Assembly (NCBI RefSeq): GCF_028453695.1
Contig: NC_135782.1
Span: 13,392,001-13,456,000, forward strand
Direction: 5' to 3'
Source of the DNA: Augochlora pura
Lineage: Eukaryota; Arthropoda; Insecta; Hymenoptera; Halictidae
Length of the DNA: 64,000 nt
The notes beneath the pieces are model-generated. The model ran no database searches and was not told the origin of the DNA. It worked only from the letters and a program-made list of their open reading frames with translations. This document shows positions 46,078-57,530 of the stretch, in pieces. How positions within the stretch are numbered: the stretch's first letter is position 1; every line of letters starts with the position of its first letter. The translations under genes were made by a program, and so were the position numbers.

Positions 46078-46260
46078 TAGTGGTCTGGAAATCCGTATTT
46101 CGTGGCCTAAATTGAATTTTTCAAGTTTCATATTTTAAACTTTGTGAAGAATTTTGAGGAAATGATTAAAAGTGGTAGAGGTGGCATTTATTTCGTATGA
46201 AAGTGTGAAGAGTCGTGAAGAGAATTATGCTAATTCCAAGAGCAACAATCTGCAACCTTA
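46078..46260 (+). repeat. CAGTGGxCTGG-family repeat, diverged
   Basis: TAGTGGTCTGGAAATCCGTA, GTGGCCTAAATTGAATTTTT, AAGTTTCATATTTTAAACTT, ending GAGCAACAATCTGCAACC. Parallel to 45021-45200. Confidence 0.5.
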
Positions 46261-47099
46261 AAAGTTATGCCTAACCTAAAAATACCCAAAAATACCAAAC
46301 CTAACGTAAACATCTAACCTATGCCTGTAACCTTTGCTGATTTATAATTTCTGCATTCGAATTAAATCAGGATAAGAAATCTATATAACAGGTGTACTTT
46401 TCATTAATAATAAAAATATATCATGAATAGGTATCTAATTTGAACAGATTAGGAATAGGTCAATAGCATCCGCAAGTTTATAGTGTTTCTCTTTGATTTA
46501 AATCAAGGTTAGCATCGGAAAAACATTTTAAAATAAATGTTGCAAACCTAACCTAAATCTAACCTAAACCTAATCTATGCTAATAGCCTTCGTTCACGAA
46601 TCGACTCCCACTTCACGCGTGTCATTCGATTATTCAATTAGACCAACCCACAACCAAGAACAACTATGCTGCAGTTTAAATTGCACGCGACGATTGCAAT
46701 ATTGAATTCGCCCGTTTCACAGTTTGGCCGGGCAGGAAAAATCCCAAAAATGTGCAAACATCCGCAGTCTATAATTACTAAACACGAGGTGCGAAGCTAC
46801 GCTGCCATTAAGCAGCGTCCCGCGACGCAACGCTGTACATTTAGATTTAATATAAGTCGCGGGCCAGCGTTCGCGTCGAACGCGAAGTATACGGAGCTCG
46901 TGTTTCTACAGGTTAACCAACCGTAATCAAATTCTAGTGTACATGGAAACGCACGCATTTGTAACTTCTTTACGCGGTCACACGTGTGGATACGCGAATC
47001 TCAACTGCTGCTTTATTGCTAGTCGACAACAATGAACAGCGGCCTGGCCATCCGTTTTTCCTGGTCAAAAGTCATTTTCTCGATGTATCGAAAAAGATA

Positions 47100-47455
47100 T
47101 ATTTATATATTTGTATGTGCACGGATTTTATGGATTTGTGACACAAGTTAAACACATTTAAAGAATTTGTGTGACATTTTATGACGTTTAGGCTTTTAAG
47201 ATTGCGTATTAATTAACGAATGTTAATAATTATTATTTCGCGTAAAAATCTACAGTATACTGATATACCTTCAAAGTTACCAAATCCAAAACATTTTTCA
47301 TTTTAGACAATTCTGTGAACAAACAAGTAGATCCAAACACAAAATTATTAAATTTTTAAGTAACATTAAACATTTCTCTGTAAAATAACAGATTTTTATT
47401 TTATACTTTTTCGTTGATGTACTTTAAGTTTTAATTTAGTCAAGTGACCTTAAAA
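47100..47455 (+). repeat. Direct repeat B of a diverged pair
   Basis: Partner of 45545-45935; shared landmarks include AAAGAATTTGTGTGACATTT, CCTTCAAAGTTACCAAATCC and AACATTTCTCTGTAAAATAA. No coding potential. Confidence 0.6.
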
Positions 47456-48794
47456 CTTCCGAACAATGTTTACTGTGATATCATAGGCCTTTTTTAATAT
47501 CTTCAATAAGAACGAAGATATTAAAATGACAATTATTACTTGATCACCCTGTATATATAATAATTGATAATTGCATATCAATTTTTAGACAAAATATCAA
47601 ATGACCTAAATGAAAAGCCGGACGAAAGTGACTCAACAAACGTACAGTACGTGTTAATACTAAACTTACCGTTCACCGCTATCACATTTTTTATTTCAAG
47701 ATCGTTGACACACGAAGAGAATTCAAACATTAATTTTCATAAAAATAATAAAAAGTTTTAACCAATTTGATCTTACCATTTTAATATAAGAAAATGCAAT
47801 CTAATTTTAAAAATATAATGTAATGTATATTTGTTATATATTAATACAGCTTATATTAATGTTATCATTATATTATTATTAATATTACAATGTACAATAG
47901 TAAATATATTTTTTCAAGGTTATGTACTTCACGTAGGTAATATACTTCAATATACTACTTTAATATAGCGTAAAGGATTTTTTCCTATCAATGTATATTT
48001 ATTTAAATACAGACGTAAAAGTCAAGGTTATATCAAAGCCCGAATACTTTTGGAAGTGACTGTAGATTTCTAGCTCGACAATATCTTAGCTGGTGTCGAA
48101 CGGGTTCAACGGTCCCTTATATACTATCGTATAACCATAAACATTGCAGTAACGCTGAAATCATATTGGTCGGTAAAAACGGGTTTCCAGTTCACCGTGC
48201 AAAGTACGCTACCTAATAAAAGAATGTTACGAGTAACAGAGCGGAGATGAGACTTACGCTTTTGCATCGTGTCGCGGCGACACGAGCACGCATAAAAACG
48301 GAGAACCGAGACAGCGATGTCCTTTTTATTGTATCGATAAAAAGAGCCGCGGCCGGCTATTTCGAACGCGGTGAATCCGTCTGCCGTATTTAGACGTGCA
48401 TTACTCTCTCGTTACTTGCTTTGACGCGATTAGAAACCCGCCTTGCTTTTGCGCTCGTTTCCTCGATTCTTACGTCTTCCACCGGAACATCGAACCAAAA
48501 TTCGTCTGCTTCGCGTCTTTCGAGTTACAACTTTTTCTTGGTTAAGAGGGCTTTTTATTAAATTTTTTATTATTTCTATTCATAATTGATACTGTATTTT
48601 GATATTTATCTGCTGGCAATTGGTAATGAATGAACAGCGAACCTCTGTGCAATTCTGTCTATATCAATTTGCAAAATTGTCTATGTTAATTGCAAGAAAC
48701 GGAAGCCAGATGACGGTGTCTTCCTTTCATTTTTGCTAATTTTGGAAGATTAAGTACAGTATACAGAGGATTCCAGAATTTCCGTTTCACCCTG

Positions 48795-49062
48795 ACAAAG
48801 ATAACGATATAACTCCAGAGGAGATTCCACGTAACTTTTTCCTTTGCGAAAATTTTCTCCGCTGTTTCGTTAACGAGTTATTAACGAAAAACATGGACCA
48901 ATCAGACAGCGAATACAGTCGACGCTCCGCTTGCATGGTCGCTGTCCATGCTGCGGATTGACGCGTCGCGTGAGTTTGACGCAGCATTGTCCGCGGAGGT
49001 GGGGAGCAAGGCACAGTTCTATCACGAAAACGACTCTAAATATTAGGGTGTCCCATAAGTTT
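48795..49062. mobile_element. Long-palindrome MITE, copy 4, one arm only
   Basis: The left arm is well preserved (AACTTTTTCCTTTGCGAAAA, TTCGTTAACGAGTTATTAAC, GGACCAATC). The GC-rich core follows, but the right arm is not recognisable until AGGGTGTCCCATAAG at 49046. Truncated. Confidence 0.65.
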
Positions 49063-49855
49063 TTTTTATTAAATTATATATAATTTATTATAATTATATA
49101 ATAATAATAACATTGTGTAATTTATTTCGACCTCATAGACTCGCCAACCTAATCCACTTTCCAGAAATATCTTTTAATGGGTTACGTGGTTTTATGGCTT
49201 CTCCCCTTTCAAGATTTATTTAAATAAAATATGCGCGGCATTGGCTATAATAATTACTTCAAATATTTCACAATTAGCACTGGTACGTGCTCGGAACAAC
49301 AAAAGTGTCTGGGCGCCGGACATTCACATCGCGCATTCGAGAAGCCTGACGCCTACGAACATAGTAATCGAATAACAAAAGAGATGTCGTGATTAGAGTA
49401 TCGTATCATAACTTATAACTAGACTGCGGGTTTTATGCAGTTATGACAAAAATTTCAGGATATTGTTGTATTATTTACGATTTGTTACAATTGTTAAAGG
49501 AAGAAGATATTTTTATCTAAATTAAATTTCCTGCAATTAACTTTAACCATTTTTATTTTGCATAAAGATCCCTCTATCCATTAGACCGTTTCAATCCTCA
49601 AACCAACTGCGTACCTTTTTAATATCTACGTTTGAACATAGTCTCGAGTCTTTAGTCACTAGTGCTGCCAACGGCTTAACTCTAATATACCAACATACAC
49701 TGTGTAGACTTTTCCTCTACCTCCACAGCTGGGTTCAAACGTACAGCTAATTTAGCAATTAGAGATAATTAAAAATCTGTACTTCCACATTCAAATATAT
49801 TTCAAATGTAGTTCATTATTTTGTTTTTTATTTCATACCTCCCTGCAAGGTGTTA

Positions 49856-50136
49856 TTCTTTCCTTTTACTTTTTATTACGTACTCTTTCCTATTTTACTT
49901 TTTATTATGTACTCTTTTCAATTTTATTTTGTATTGCATACTCTTTCTTACTTTAAATTGTACCATATACTCTTGTCTGTTTTACTTTGTATCAGGTATT
50001 CTTCTCTACTTTGTATTGCATACTCTTTTCTACTTTAAGTTCTACCACATACTTTTGTCTATTTTACTTTGGATTAGGTACTTTTCTCTACTTTGTATGG
50101 CATACTCTTGCCTCCTTTACTTTCCATTTGTTCTTG
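49856..50136 (+). repeat. 82-87-bp tandem repeat, T-rich
   Basis: About three copies starting near 49881, 49968 and 50050, built from smaller units of the form TACTCTTNNCTANTTTACTTT. The open frames over it are by-products of the repeat. Confidence 0.7.
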
Positions 50137-50439
50137 TTATCGCGTTACCATTGCTCCCCGCCAATGAAATAAATCAAAATAAATAACAGTTGCACAATAT
50201 GCGTACAACTAACATTAGAATTCATCGACTGTAATTGACGACCTCTGTTGAATGTATAATACCTTCGTATACTCTCGCTTTCGCACAGCGGCAACAGGCA
50301 AATTTTTCCGGGAATGTATCGATTAGCAAATCGGGAATCTGTGCTCGAGTTACCGTGGGGGTTTCCCCGAATAATCGAGCACCCCGTAGACGAGACGGTG
50401 GCGAGGGTGAGATACGGTGGTTCCTCTCTTTCTCCGCTA

Positions 50440-50590
50440 TCTTTCTCTCTCTCTCTCTCTCTCTCTCACTCTCTCATTCTGTCCCATTCTCTCTTTTTTT
50501 CTCTTCTGCTCTCCCTCCCATTTTATTTCTCTCTCTCTCTCTCTCTCTCTCCAACTTTCTTTCACTCTCTACTACTTTTTCTCTCTTTCT
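50440..50590 (+). repeat. CT-rich polypyrimidine tract
   Basis: Runs of (CT)n at 50443-50478 and 50530-50552 embedded in a pyrimidine-only strand, with a shorter (CT)n at 50745-50763. Possible GAGA-factor target, but low complexity explains it. Confidence 0.85.
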
Positions 50591-51299
50591 CGGTTTGAGA
50601 GCACACAGGGACGAATGCCACCCCATCGCAAATGTTTTACACACCGGAAAGGGAGTTATCGATTTAATTCCCGGGGAAAACTCGCGGGGAGGAAAACTCA
50701 TGGGGAGGCTTCCTGTGCGTCCGCCTTTGTTCGCGTCAGGGCTCTCCCTCTCTCTCTCTCTCTGTCGAGGGTGTGCCGTCGTTGCTCGAAAAATCCTCCA
50801 TTTCCCTCGACGAGGCACCGTCCTATCCTGCCAATCGGGAAAACTCCGGTGTCCCGTGTCGCCAATACATTCCCCGTGGAGTATGCACCCACGGTTTTCC
50901 GTAGCCGCCGCTTTCCCAACCCCTCCTGGTAATCCATCACTAGTTAGCGCAACCCTCCGCGCGGCACCGCCGGATGAATAAGTAAGAGAATAGCGCGGAG
51001 AGGATATCATAGTCGCGATGCGGAGAATTGAATTTTTCAGGGATGCCTACCGGCTCTTTCGCCCGGGGGCTTTGTTCTCCTTGAAATTTTAGTCGGTCTT
51101 CGTTAACGGCCGCCGGTGAGCTAGATAGATGTCCCAATTACTACCGGCGTCTCCTATGTTTGCCACGTTAATTGTTTTAATTAATAGCGAAATAATGAAT
51201 GGGGAATCGTGGAGAAAAGTTTCAGCGTCGAACTTGGACTTCGTCGAAGACGTCAATTTTCCGGTAACTTTTATTTTAATTATTTTAGTTAATAGTCCA

Positions 51300-51510
51300 A
51301 TAAGTACTGGACGTCTTAAAGACGTCCATTTTAGTTCTGAACGTCTTACGCCCTAAAATTGACGTCTTTTTCAGACATTAAAAGGATGTCGTTAAAACGT
51401 CTCCAAGATGTTCCAGAACAGACGGCTTAAAAACGTCCAGAATTGGACATCTTTTATAATATGAAAAAAACAACTGCAAGACACTTGAAATATGTCTTCA
51501 AGACGTTTTT
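51300..51510. repeat. GACGTC-repeat block, related to 3005-3245
   Basis: GGACGTCTTAAAGACGTCC, GAACGTCTTACG, TTGACGTCTTTTTCAGAC, AAAACGTCTCCAAGATG, AAAAACGTCCAGAATTGGAC. Irregular spacing, no ORF. It shares the short palindromic core, not a strict unit, with the 3-kb block. Confidence 0.65.
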
Positions 51511-52204
51511 TATATTTTCAATGTTTTTCAATTAAATTAGGAAAGTGTTTTTAAATACAACTTTAATGTGGACGATGAAATCAGAAGATAAAAATAACGA
51601 TTTACTATTAATATATAAAATATGTATAGTATATTTGTAAAATATTACTAATATAAATAGAAAATATATACAGCTTGCACTTGCAACAACTATTAATATA
51701 TTATTAATATATTTATATTACACTATTATATTATTATTATATTATTAAATATAATATATATTAATAATATAAATACAGAAGTGTAATAAATGTTTAACGG
51801 CTTGGCATTTCAAACAGCTTTTTTCACCACAAAATATGTCACACCAGTTTCGAAGATATTCGCGAAAAACCGTAAACTGAGGCTGTTTCTAACAAAAACG
51901 TTACTCTGTTACAACCAGATTGCAACATCGTTGTGGTTAGTAAAATCTATCCGTTGCTGCTTGCTACGGGGATAGCGATGTCATTTCCTCGAATACCTGG
52001 TTCAATTCTTGAAACCGGTATCCGTACACCTAGTTCGACATCCAATCGACTTCTGTAGTACTTGTTTTTTATGGACACAAGGCTGCAGACATTAATTTCA
52101 CTTTTACGACAAGTGGTGCTTTGATGTTACCGTGAACTAGTCACAAGATTATTACGTTGGCATAATGAAGTTAGCTCTGTGCACTCGAGTGGGGCGACAA
52201 CTAG

Positions 52205-52330
52205 TCGACGCTAAATACATATTGCTATTAGGTTGGAAACTATGAAACGGGCGTTTTTGTTTAGTCTGTGTTCAGCTGCGACGCCCGTTTCATAGTTTCC
52301 AACCTAATAGCAATATGTATTTAGCGTCGA
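52205..52330. repeat. Perfect 50-bp inverted repeat (hairpin)
   Basis: Bases 52205-52254 are exactly the reverse complement of 52281-52330, with a 26-bp loop. The inner part of each arm (TATTAGGTTGGAAACTATGA, then AACGGGCGT) looks like a mariner-type terminal repeat next to a TA. The outer 18 bases (TCGACGCTAAATACATAT) are also duplicated in inverted order, which simple MITE insertion does not explain. The left side abuts a TTAA-family fragment (GTGCACTCGAGTGG at 52180). Confidence 0.9.
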
Positions 52331-53091
52331 TTCTATTCAATTTTAATCTGCCTCACTTTACTCTTCTTTAAATATCTATTATAAATATCAAATTGTAACA
52401 AAATTTTACGCATACCGTATATAATCATCGTGACACAAAGTTCTGCCACGTCTCCATGACAGATATAGTCGTCGAACACACTTAACTGGTTAATGAGGCT
52501 TCCTAGCAGATGAAAAAAGGTAGCAGAGCAGAACGATTTATATATGACACGATAAATTAACTTTAAACAACAAATATCGTCTATTGATATCGCATAAAAC
52601 AAAAAGAAGATACTCATGGTACAGCCTGATATAATAATCGTTAGTATTTCCAGAAGCGCGGTAGAAATATCTGTTCTTTTGATCTCGAAATTAACCTCAC
52701 CGTATTCGTTTCGTGCGAAGCTGCGTTACCGTTCTGAAAAATGAACTTCGGTTTAAGTATATAATTAGTGCACGGTTCAATTTACATCGACTCGGGAGCC
52801 GGCATGTAAAATGTAAATAAACGTACTACAGAACACGTTTTTCTTCCGAGAACTAACTCAAGCACGGCTCGACAGAGTAAGAAAATAGACACGGCGAGCG
52901 GAAGCAAGATGGACGTTAATGCGCCGACAGCAGCGCTCGGGGTTCGGTAGTTGACATAACCTTGCACTATCACTCCTTTTTTGTTGTGACGATTTCTAAT
53001 AGGACCAGATCATTTTTGTTCCCTGCATTGTCTTTATTTACCTTCGTTTCTATACTTTGATAACAGACAAATTTATTTTGACTTCGACGTA

Positions 53092-54043
53092 TCAAGACCT
53101 CGAATAAGTTCTCCCTGCTTTTTTCCCCAAATAAAGGCTTTATTTAAAATATAACGTTCAAAATCAATTCACTGAAAGTATTGCCCATTACTAGAGACCA
53201 CTTTCTCCCATTTTTTTTGCAGTAAAAGAATTCGGCGTCAGAAAAATAATTCGTCTTTTCAGGCAATCCGTGAATCGATCCATTTTTTAGTTTCTTCGTA
53301 AGAATGGAAGCACTGCTCAGCCAAGCCATGTGCCATCGATCGGAATAAATGATAATCGGAAGAAGCTATGTCCGGTGAATACGGCGGGTGGGATAGAATT
53401 TCCCATTTAAGCGTTTCCAGGTAGATTTTCAATGATTTTGCAACATGTGGCCGAGCGTTGTCGCGCGACAAAATGACTTTGTCGTGTTTCCGCTCTCGGC
53501 TTCAATTCATACGGCATCCAATGTCCCTGCTTCTGCATCATTCCTAACTTCTTAAACGTTTTGAAATCGTTGACGCATCTACTTGTCATATTTTTCCAAA
53601 CTCTGCTAGCGTCTGACACGGGTCTTCGTCAAGCAATTCCTCTAATTCTTCGCCTTTAAACTTTGCCGGTGCGTCAGAACGTTTCTTATCCTCGAGTTCA
53701 AAATCACTATTTTTGAAGCGTCGAAACCAGTCTCTGCGTGTCGTATCCGACAGAGCATTGTCGCCGTAAGTCTCAACGAGAATTCTGTGTGCTTCGGATG
53801 CAGATTTCTTTTGAATAAAGCAGTACAATAAAATTTCCCGCAAAAACACTTTATTCGGCACAAAAGCAGACATCTTCAAAACCAATAAATAAACACGTGG
53901 TTGACACTAGAGTGAACAAACGTGCACTGAAATTTAAGGTTACGTACAGTACTGTCTTGCCGATGAGTCATCATTAGACATCCCATGCGCGGAGTACTAC
54001 TAATGCTATCTTTTGAGAAACAGCGAGAACTTATTCAAGGACT
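53092..54043 (-). mobile_element. mariner element, internally deleted, with both terminal inverted repeats
   Basis: About 950 bp. The left end (CCTCGAATAAGTTCTCCCTG, from about 53098) matches the reverse complement of the right end (CCTTGAATAAGTTCTCGCTG, to about 54040), about 25 bp with a few mismatches. Both ends abut TA dinucleotides, as expected for Tc1/mariner insertion. The interior is a broken minus-strand transposase. A full mariner is about 1.3 kb, so roughly 0.35 kb is missing. Confidence 0.88.
53169..53885 (-). pseudogene. mariner transposase, deleted and frameshifted
   Basis: The N-terminal part (53885 downwards) has the helix-turn-helix region of mariner transposases (REILLYCFIQKKSASEAHR, then RRDWFRRFKNSDFEL). 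It continues in broken frames through KLGMMQKQGHWMPYELKPR. It then jumps straight to the catalytic end DNARPHVAKS ... HPPYSPDIASSDYHLFRSM, where the HPPYSPD(x)xSDYHLF block is the mariner signature (third catalytic Asp). The middle of the DDE/D catalytic core, including the first catalytic Asp region, is deleted, and at least two frameshifts follow. Not active. Confidence 0.9.
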
Positions 54044-55396
54044 TAATAGAATAAATGAATAACATTCATAATTTGTAGAGTTTGCTTTAAATCTTCACCA
54101 CGAGTCTGGCTCGTTATTATAGCGCAAGGGATGAAAAATACATCGCGCGACCAGCAAAAACTGATTGAAAAGCAATGAAAAATATTTCATCTCCAGTAAT
54201 TGCCATCTAACCTTGATAATTGTAACATCAACGGAGATAATAGGGACAATCTTCGAAATAGATCAGAGAATTTTTCAAATATTTTTATCCTGGTCTGCCT
54301 TATCAGTGGCAGCATTTTGATGCCGGCGGAAGAAAAGCAACGCAATTCGTCTTCTTCAAATTCGCGAGGAAAAATATAAACTTTGTAAAATATCGACGAT
54401 CCGGCAGTTTTTCTGGCGGTCTGCACGTCCTTTTTCTCTTCGTTTACCAGAATTTCTCGGTCGCTATCAGCTTGATTAGCAATCGCGCCACGCTGCCAGA
54501 GGATTCGGCGAAGCGTGACGAGTGAACCGTGAATTCTGACACAGTTTCCCGGCCAGCCTGACGAGACTAGATAAAAAGAAGGAACTCCGGTCCAGGGTGG
54601 GTAAGTTGGATCGAAGCGTGGGAGGGCGGAAGGACGACCGGGAAGAGCGCAACGTCTGCGGTCCGGCCCTCCCTAACAAGCTCCCTATAAACGTTAAGCT
54701 TCCCGGCCGGTGATCAATATTGGTTGACGCCGGTTAACACGAGGAACAACAGCGGAACAGCTCGGACGCTGTAAATACAGGATCATGCTGTATTCCCGGC
54801 GTAACCGGCGGCCTCGGGTCCGTCGAGTTCCAGTTACGATAGAGCAACAACGTTTTATTCCGCTATAAGAATTCCGGATGATCAATTAGTTATTATGACA
54901 ATAACTTCTATTTTACGTGACATATTCTTATCCGCAGAATCAACAATAATCATTAATATGTTCTATGTCGAGCTATTTTTACTCGATTCTTCACTCTAGT
55001 CATTTGTTATTCTACTAAAATTTGCCATAGTATCCGTAATTATTAATAATTGTATATAATAAAACAAATTCATTACGATCCATTCTTATACTAGAGAATA
55101 ATCTAACTAGAGAATTGTAAAGTAACTAGAGAATAAAAGTTGATTGCTACTTAAAAGAACGGGTGAACATTCATACCTAACGGCTTATATTAACAAGGCA
55201 ATAGTGCAAAGGCGACAGCTGAACAAATATGCAGGGTATACGGTGAAGGACTAATAACTGATCGGCCAGTTAGAAATTGGTTTATAAAATTCCGTTCTGG
55301 AGTTTCAGTAAACGCGCAAGTTTTGTTGCTACAGTCAAGCTTGGTTGTAAATACTATTTTTCGGTTGAAAAATGTTTGTTCTAGCAAGGAGGAAAG

Positions 55397-55619
55397 ATGT
55401 CAAGGCTGACACTAGAAGAAGGACATTTGCGTCGTTGTATGCTATTTTTGTTCGATCAAGGATCGAAGGCGAACGAAGCAGTGAAAAAAGATTAGCGGTG
55501 TTCTAAAATTAAACGAGTGTCATAGATGGTTTTAAAAAGTTTAAAAAGGGAAATGTGGTGTCTCGAAGATGTCGAAGAAAGGGGACGACCTCAAAAATCG
55601 AAGGACTGCTCGTCGAGCT
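55397..55619 (+). pseudogene. mariner-type transposase, N-terminal fragment
   Basis: From ATG at 55397 the frame gives a mariner-like N terminus (LRRCMLFLFDQGSKANEAV). A stop and frame change follow, and the next frame resumes with NECHRWFKKFKKGNV, the typical W-F-x-F-K-x-G-N block between the two helix-turn-helix motifs. It ends at a TTAA-flanked MITE at 55620. It belongs to a different mariner lineage from the copy at 53092-54043. Confidence 0.75.
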
Positions 55620-55623
55620 TTAA

Positions 55624-55864
55624 CCCTTTGCACTCGAGTGGCGACTCTGAGGCGACGCTAAAAATTGCTCAACTATTTTGGAAAGGATGTTTACATTATT
55701 AAATTTGTTTGTATTCGATAAATTGTCAAATAACAAAACTCTTCTACAAGTATACACATTTAATTGCTTATGTATTCAGTAAAAATAATCATACAAAATA
55801 AAAATACTGTAGGTTGAAACAAATCTCTTCATTTTAGAATTAATGTAGTCTCGAGTGCAAACGG
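55624..55864. mobile_element. TTAA-flanked MITE, same family, full copy
   Basis: 241 bp between TTAA at 55620-55623 and 55865-55868. Starts CCCTTTGCACTCGAGTGG and ends CTCGAGTGCAAACGG. Nearly collinear with the 4034-4273 copy. It lies directly against the mariner fragment ending at 55619 and may have inserted into it. Confidence 0.85.
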
Positions 55865-56853
55865 TTAAGATTAGTTGTCCGAAATATTCATTAAAAATTG
55901 AGTCTGTCTAAAAATTTCTATTAAAATTTCCAGCCTTGTCTGCTTCGTAGCGGTGCTTTCCAGGGTGTGTACGAAATTTTCTCGGTCATGCTGGAGACAC
56001 TGTCGCCAGTTACGGACCACGGTGGAAGCAAATGTGACAAGAAGACCAAGTTTTCTCGACGACAGGAAAAATGGCGGAAGTCGAACTGCGAGGTGCGTGC
56101 GTGTCCGCATAAATGAATACGTAAACTAGATCAGACGTTGATACGGGTAAAATGAGCCCGGCTTATCGACTGCCGGTGCTCTACAATGTTGCATGATCGC
56201 GTTAACGGCGCGGCCCACCCTCTCAACTCGAATTACAGCCCCCTCCGGATCGATCGGAGTTAGGCGAACGGGCGATGTCACGCGACTTTGCGAATTCCGA
56301 CGCGGTCCGTGCCCGTTCCAAAATCTTTTCGATATTTCGACACGCGTTCGCGGCCGCCGTCGCGTCTGCGTGACGGCCACGGTAACGCCGCTTACGCCCA
56401 AGTAAATGAACGCTATACCCCGTCCGGCGTCACCGCAACGATGCAACGCGAAAGGAATCGCTCAATGGCCGGCGACACCGCGGTGGTGTCGTGCGCATGG
56501 TACCGTCCAATAGACAGCCACAGCACTTTAGTATCGTTTGAATTCTGTCGGTGATCCGTTCGACATTAATATTCTGCCTCTTTCGAGAAATTATACCAAT
56601 TGAAAAAATCCTAATCGCAGCAACTGTGAAGCAAATGGTACGTCAAGGGGTTAATAAAATGAAATATTTGTCTCAGTGTGGTATTTAATTGTGTCAAATT
56701 GAAAGGATTGTGTCATTAATCTTTACTAAAGCAATTATTTTTCTCATGTGTTATATTACTGTTATATTTGTAGATATTATATTTGCAGAATTATACATTT
56801 TTCCCAAAATTCGTCGTTTTTTATGTACATTTAGAACAGAGATGTTCTTTTAA

Positions 56854-57049
56854 ACCTTCTCCCTCGAGCGGTGACTCTGAGGTGCCATTAAAATTGTTAC
56901 ACTATATTTAAAGATAATTTTTACGCATAAATTTCAAACATAAAAAGTTGTTAAAAGTGTAACTGTGAAATGAAATGAAATGGATAATAAATAAAAAAGA
57001 AACAATTAAATAGATTCTTCCTTATTATAAAAATTCATCCTTGAAGAGG
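56854..57049. mobile_element. TTAA-family MITE, diverged
   Basis: TTAA at 56850-56853 and 57050-57053. CCCTCGAGCGGTGACTCTGAGG near the left end is the family motif. The right end (ATTCATCCTTGAAGAGG) closely matches the end of a related short copy at about 12540-12655. Confidence 0.65.
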
Positions 57050-57530
57050 TTAAATAAATAAATTCGACGGGCGTAGAATAGTGGTCGTATAGTTGGCGGT
57101 CTGCTTTCTGTTCCTACATATCGGCGTGGTGCACACGCGTTGCTCAACGCCGAGTCAGACGCGTGAAAATGTTCCGCGAGCGTGGCCGGTTTTAACGACA
57201 GGAGGGCTGCACCACCGTCCCGGTTAGGGTGGCGGGCACAAAAGCTGGGAAGGGCCCCGAAGAAACCGTAAACAATGACATCTGAAATCATCCCGCCTGC
57301 TGCTGCGGATCGAACGTCACCCTCGCCCCTCGTGTTTCCGTCGAAACGCATTACCGGCACCGGGCCACCCTCCTTTCAGCCACTTCCACCCCGTCGGCCG
57401 AGGATCCTCGCGACGAGCAACACACAAGCTCTCCTGCAGTTTTATTTAGCCGCGCCAAGGAAAATTGTCGAGAGCTTGCCGATTACATATTATATATGTA
57501 TACTATACTATATACTATATTATATATTAT

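Larger units (their letters stand above)
44572..48062. mobile_element. Block bounded by Tc1-like terminal repeats
   Basis: CACTCGCATCCAAAAGTATT at 44572 and, on the other strand, CAGTCACTTCCAAAAGTATT reading in from 48062 are inverted matches, each beside TA. A single Tc1 element would be about 1.6 kb, so this is either an element swollen by insertions or two unrelated ends. No Tc1 transposase was recognised inside. The interior holds duplicated AT-rich segments. Confidence 0.45.

Noticed and set aside
49821..50186. 121-codon hydrophobic frame (Phe/Leu/Tyr-rich)
   Set aside because: It translates the 82-87-bp T-rich tandem repeat and resembles a membrane protein only by composition.
50235..50981. 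248-codon open frame rich in Ser/Leu
   Set aside because: It is a translation of a (CT)n polypyrimidine tract; every frame stays open.
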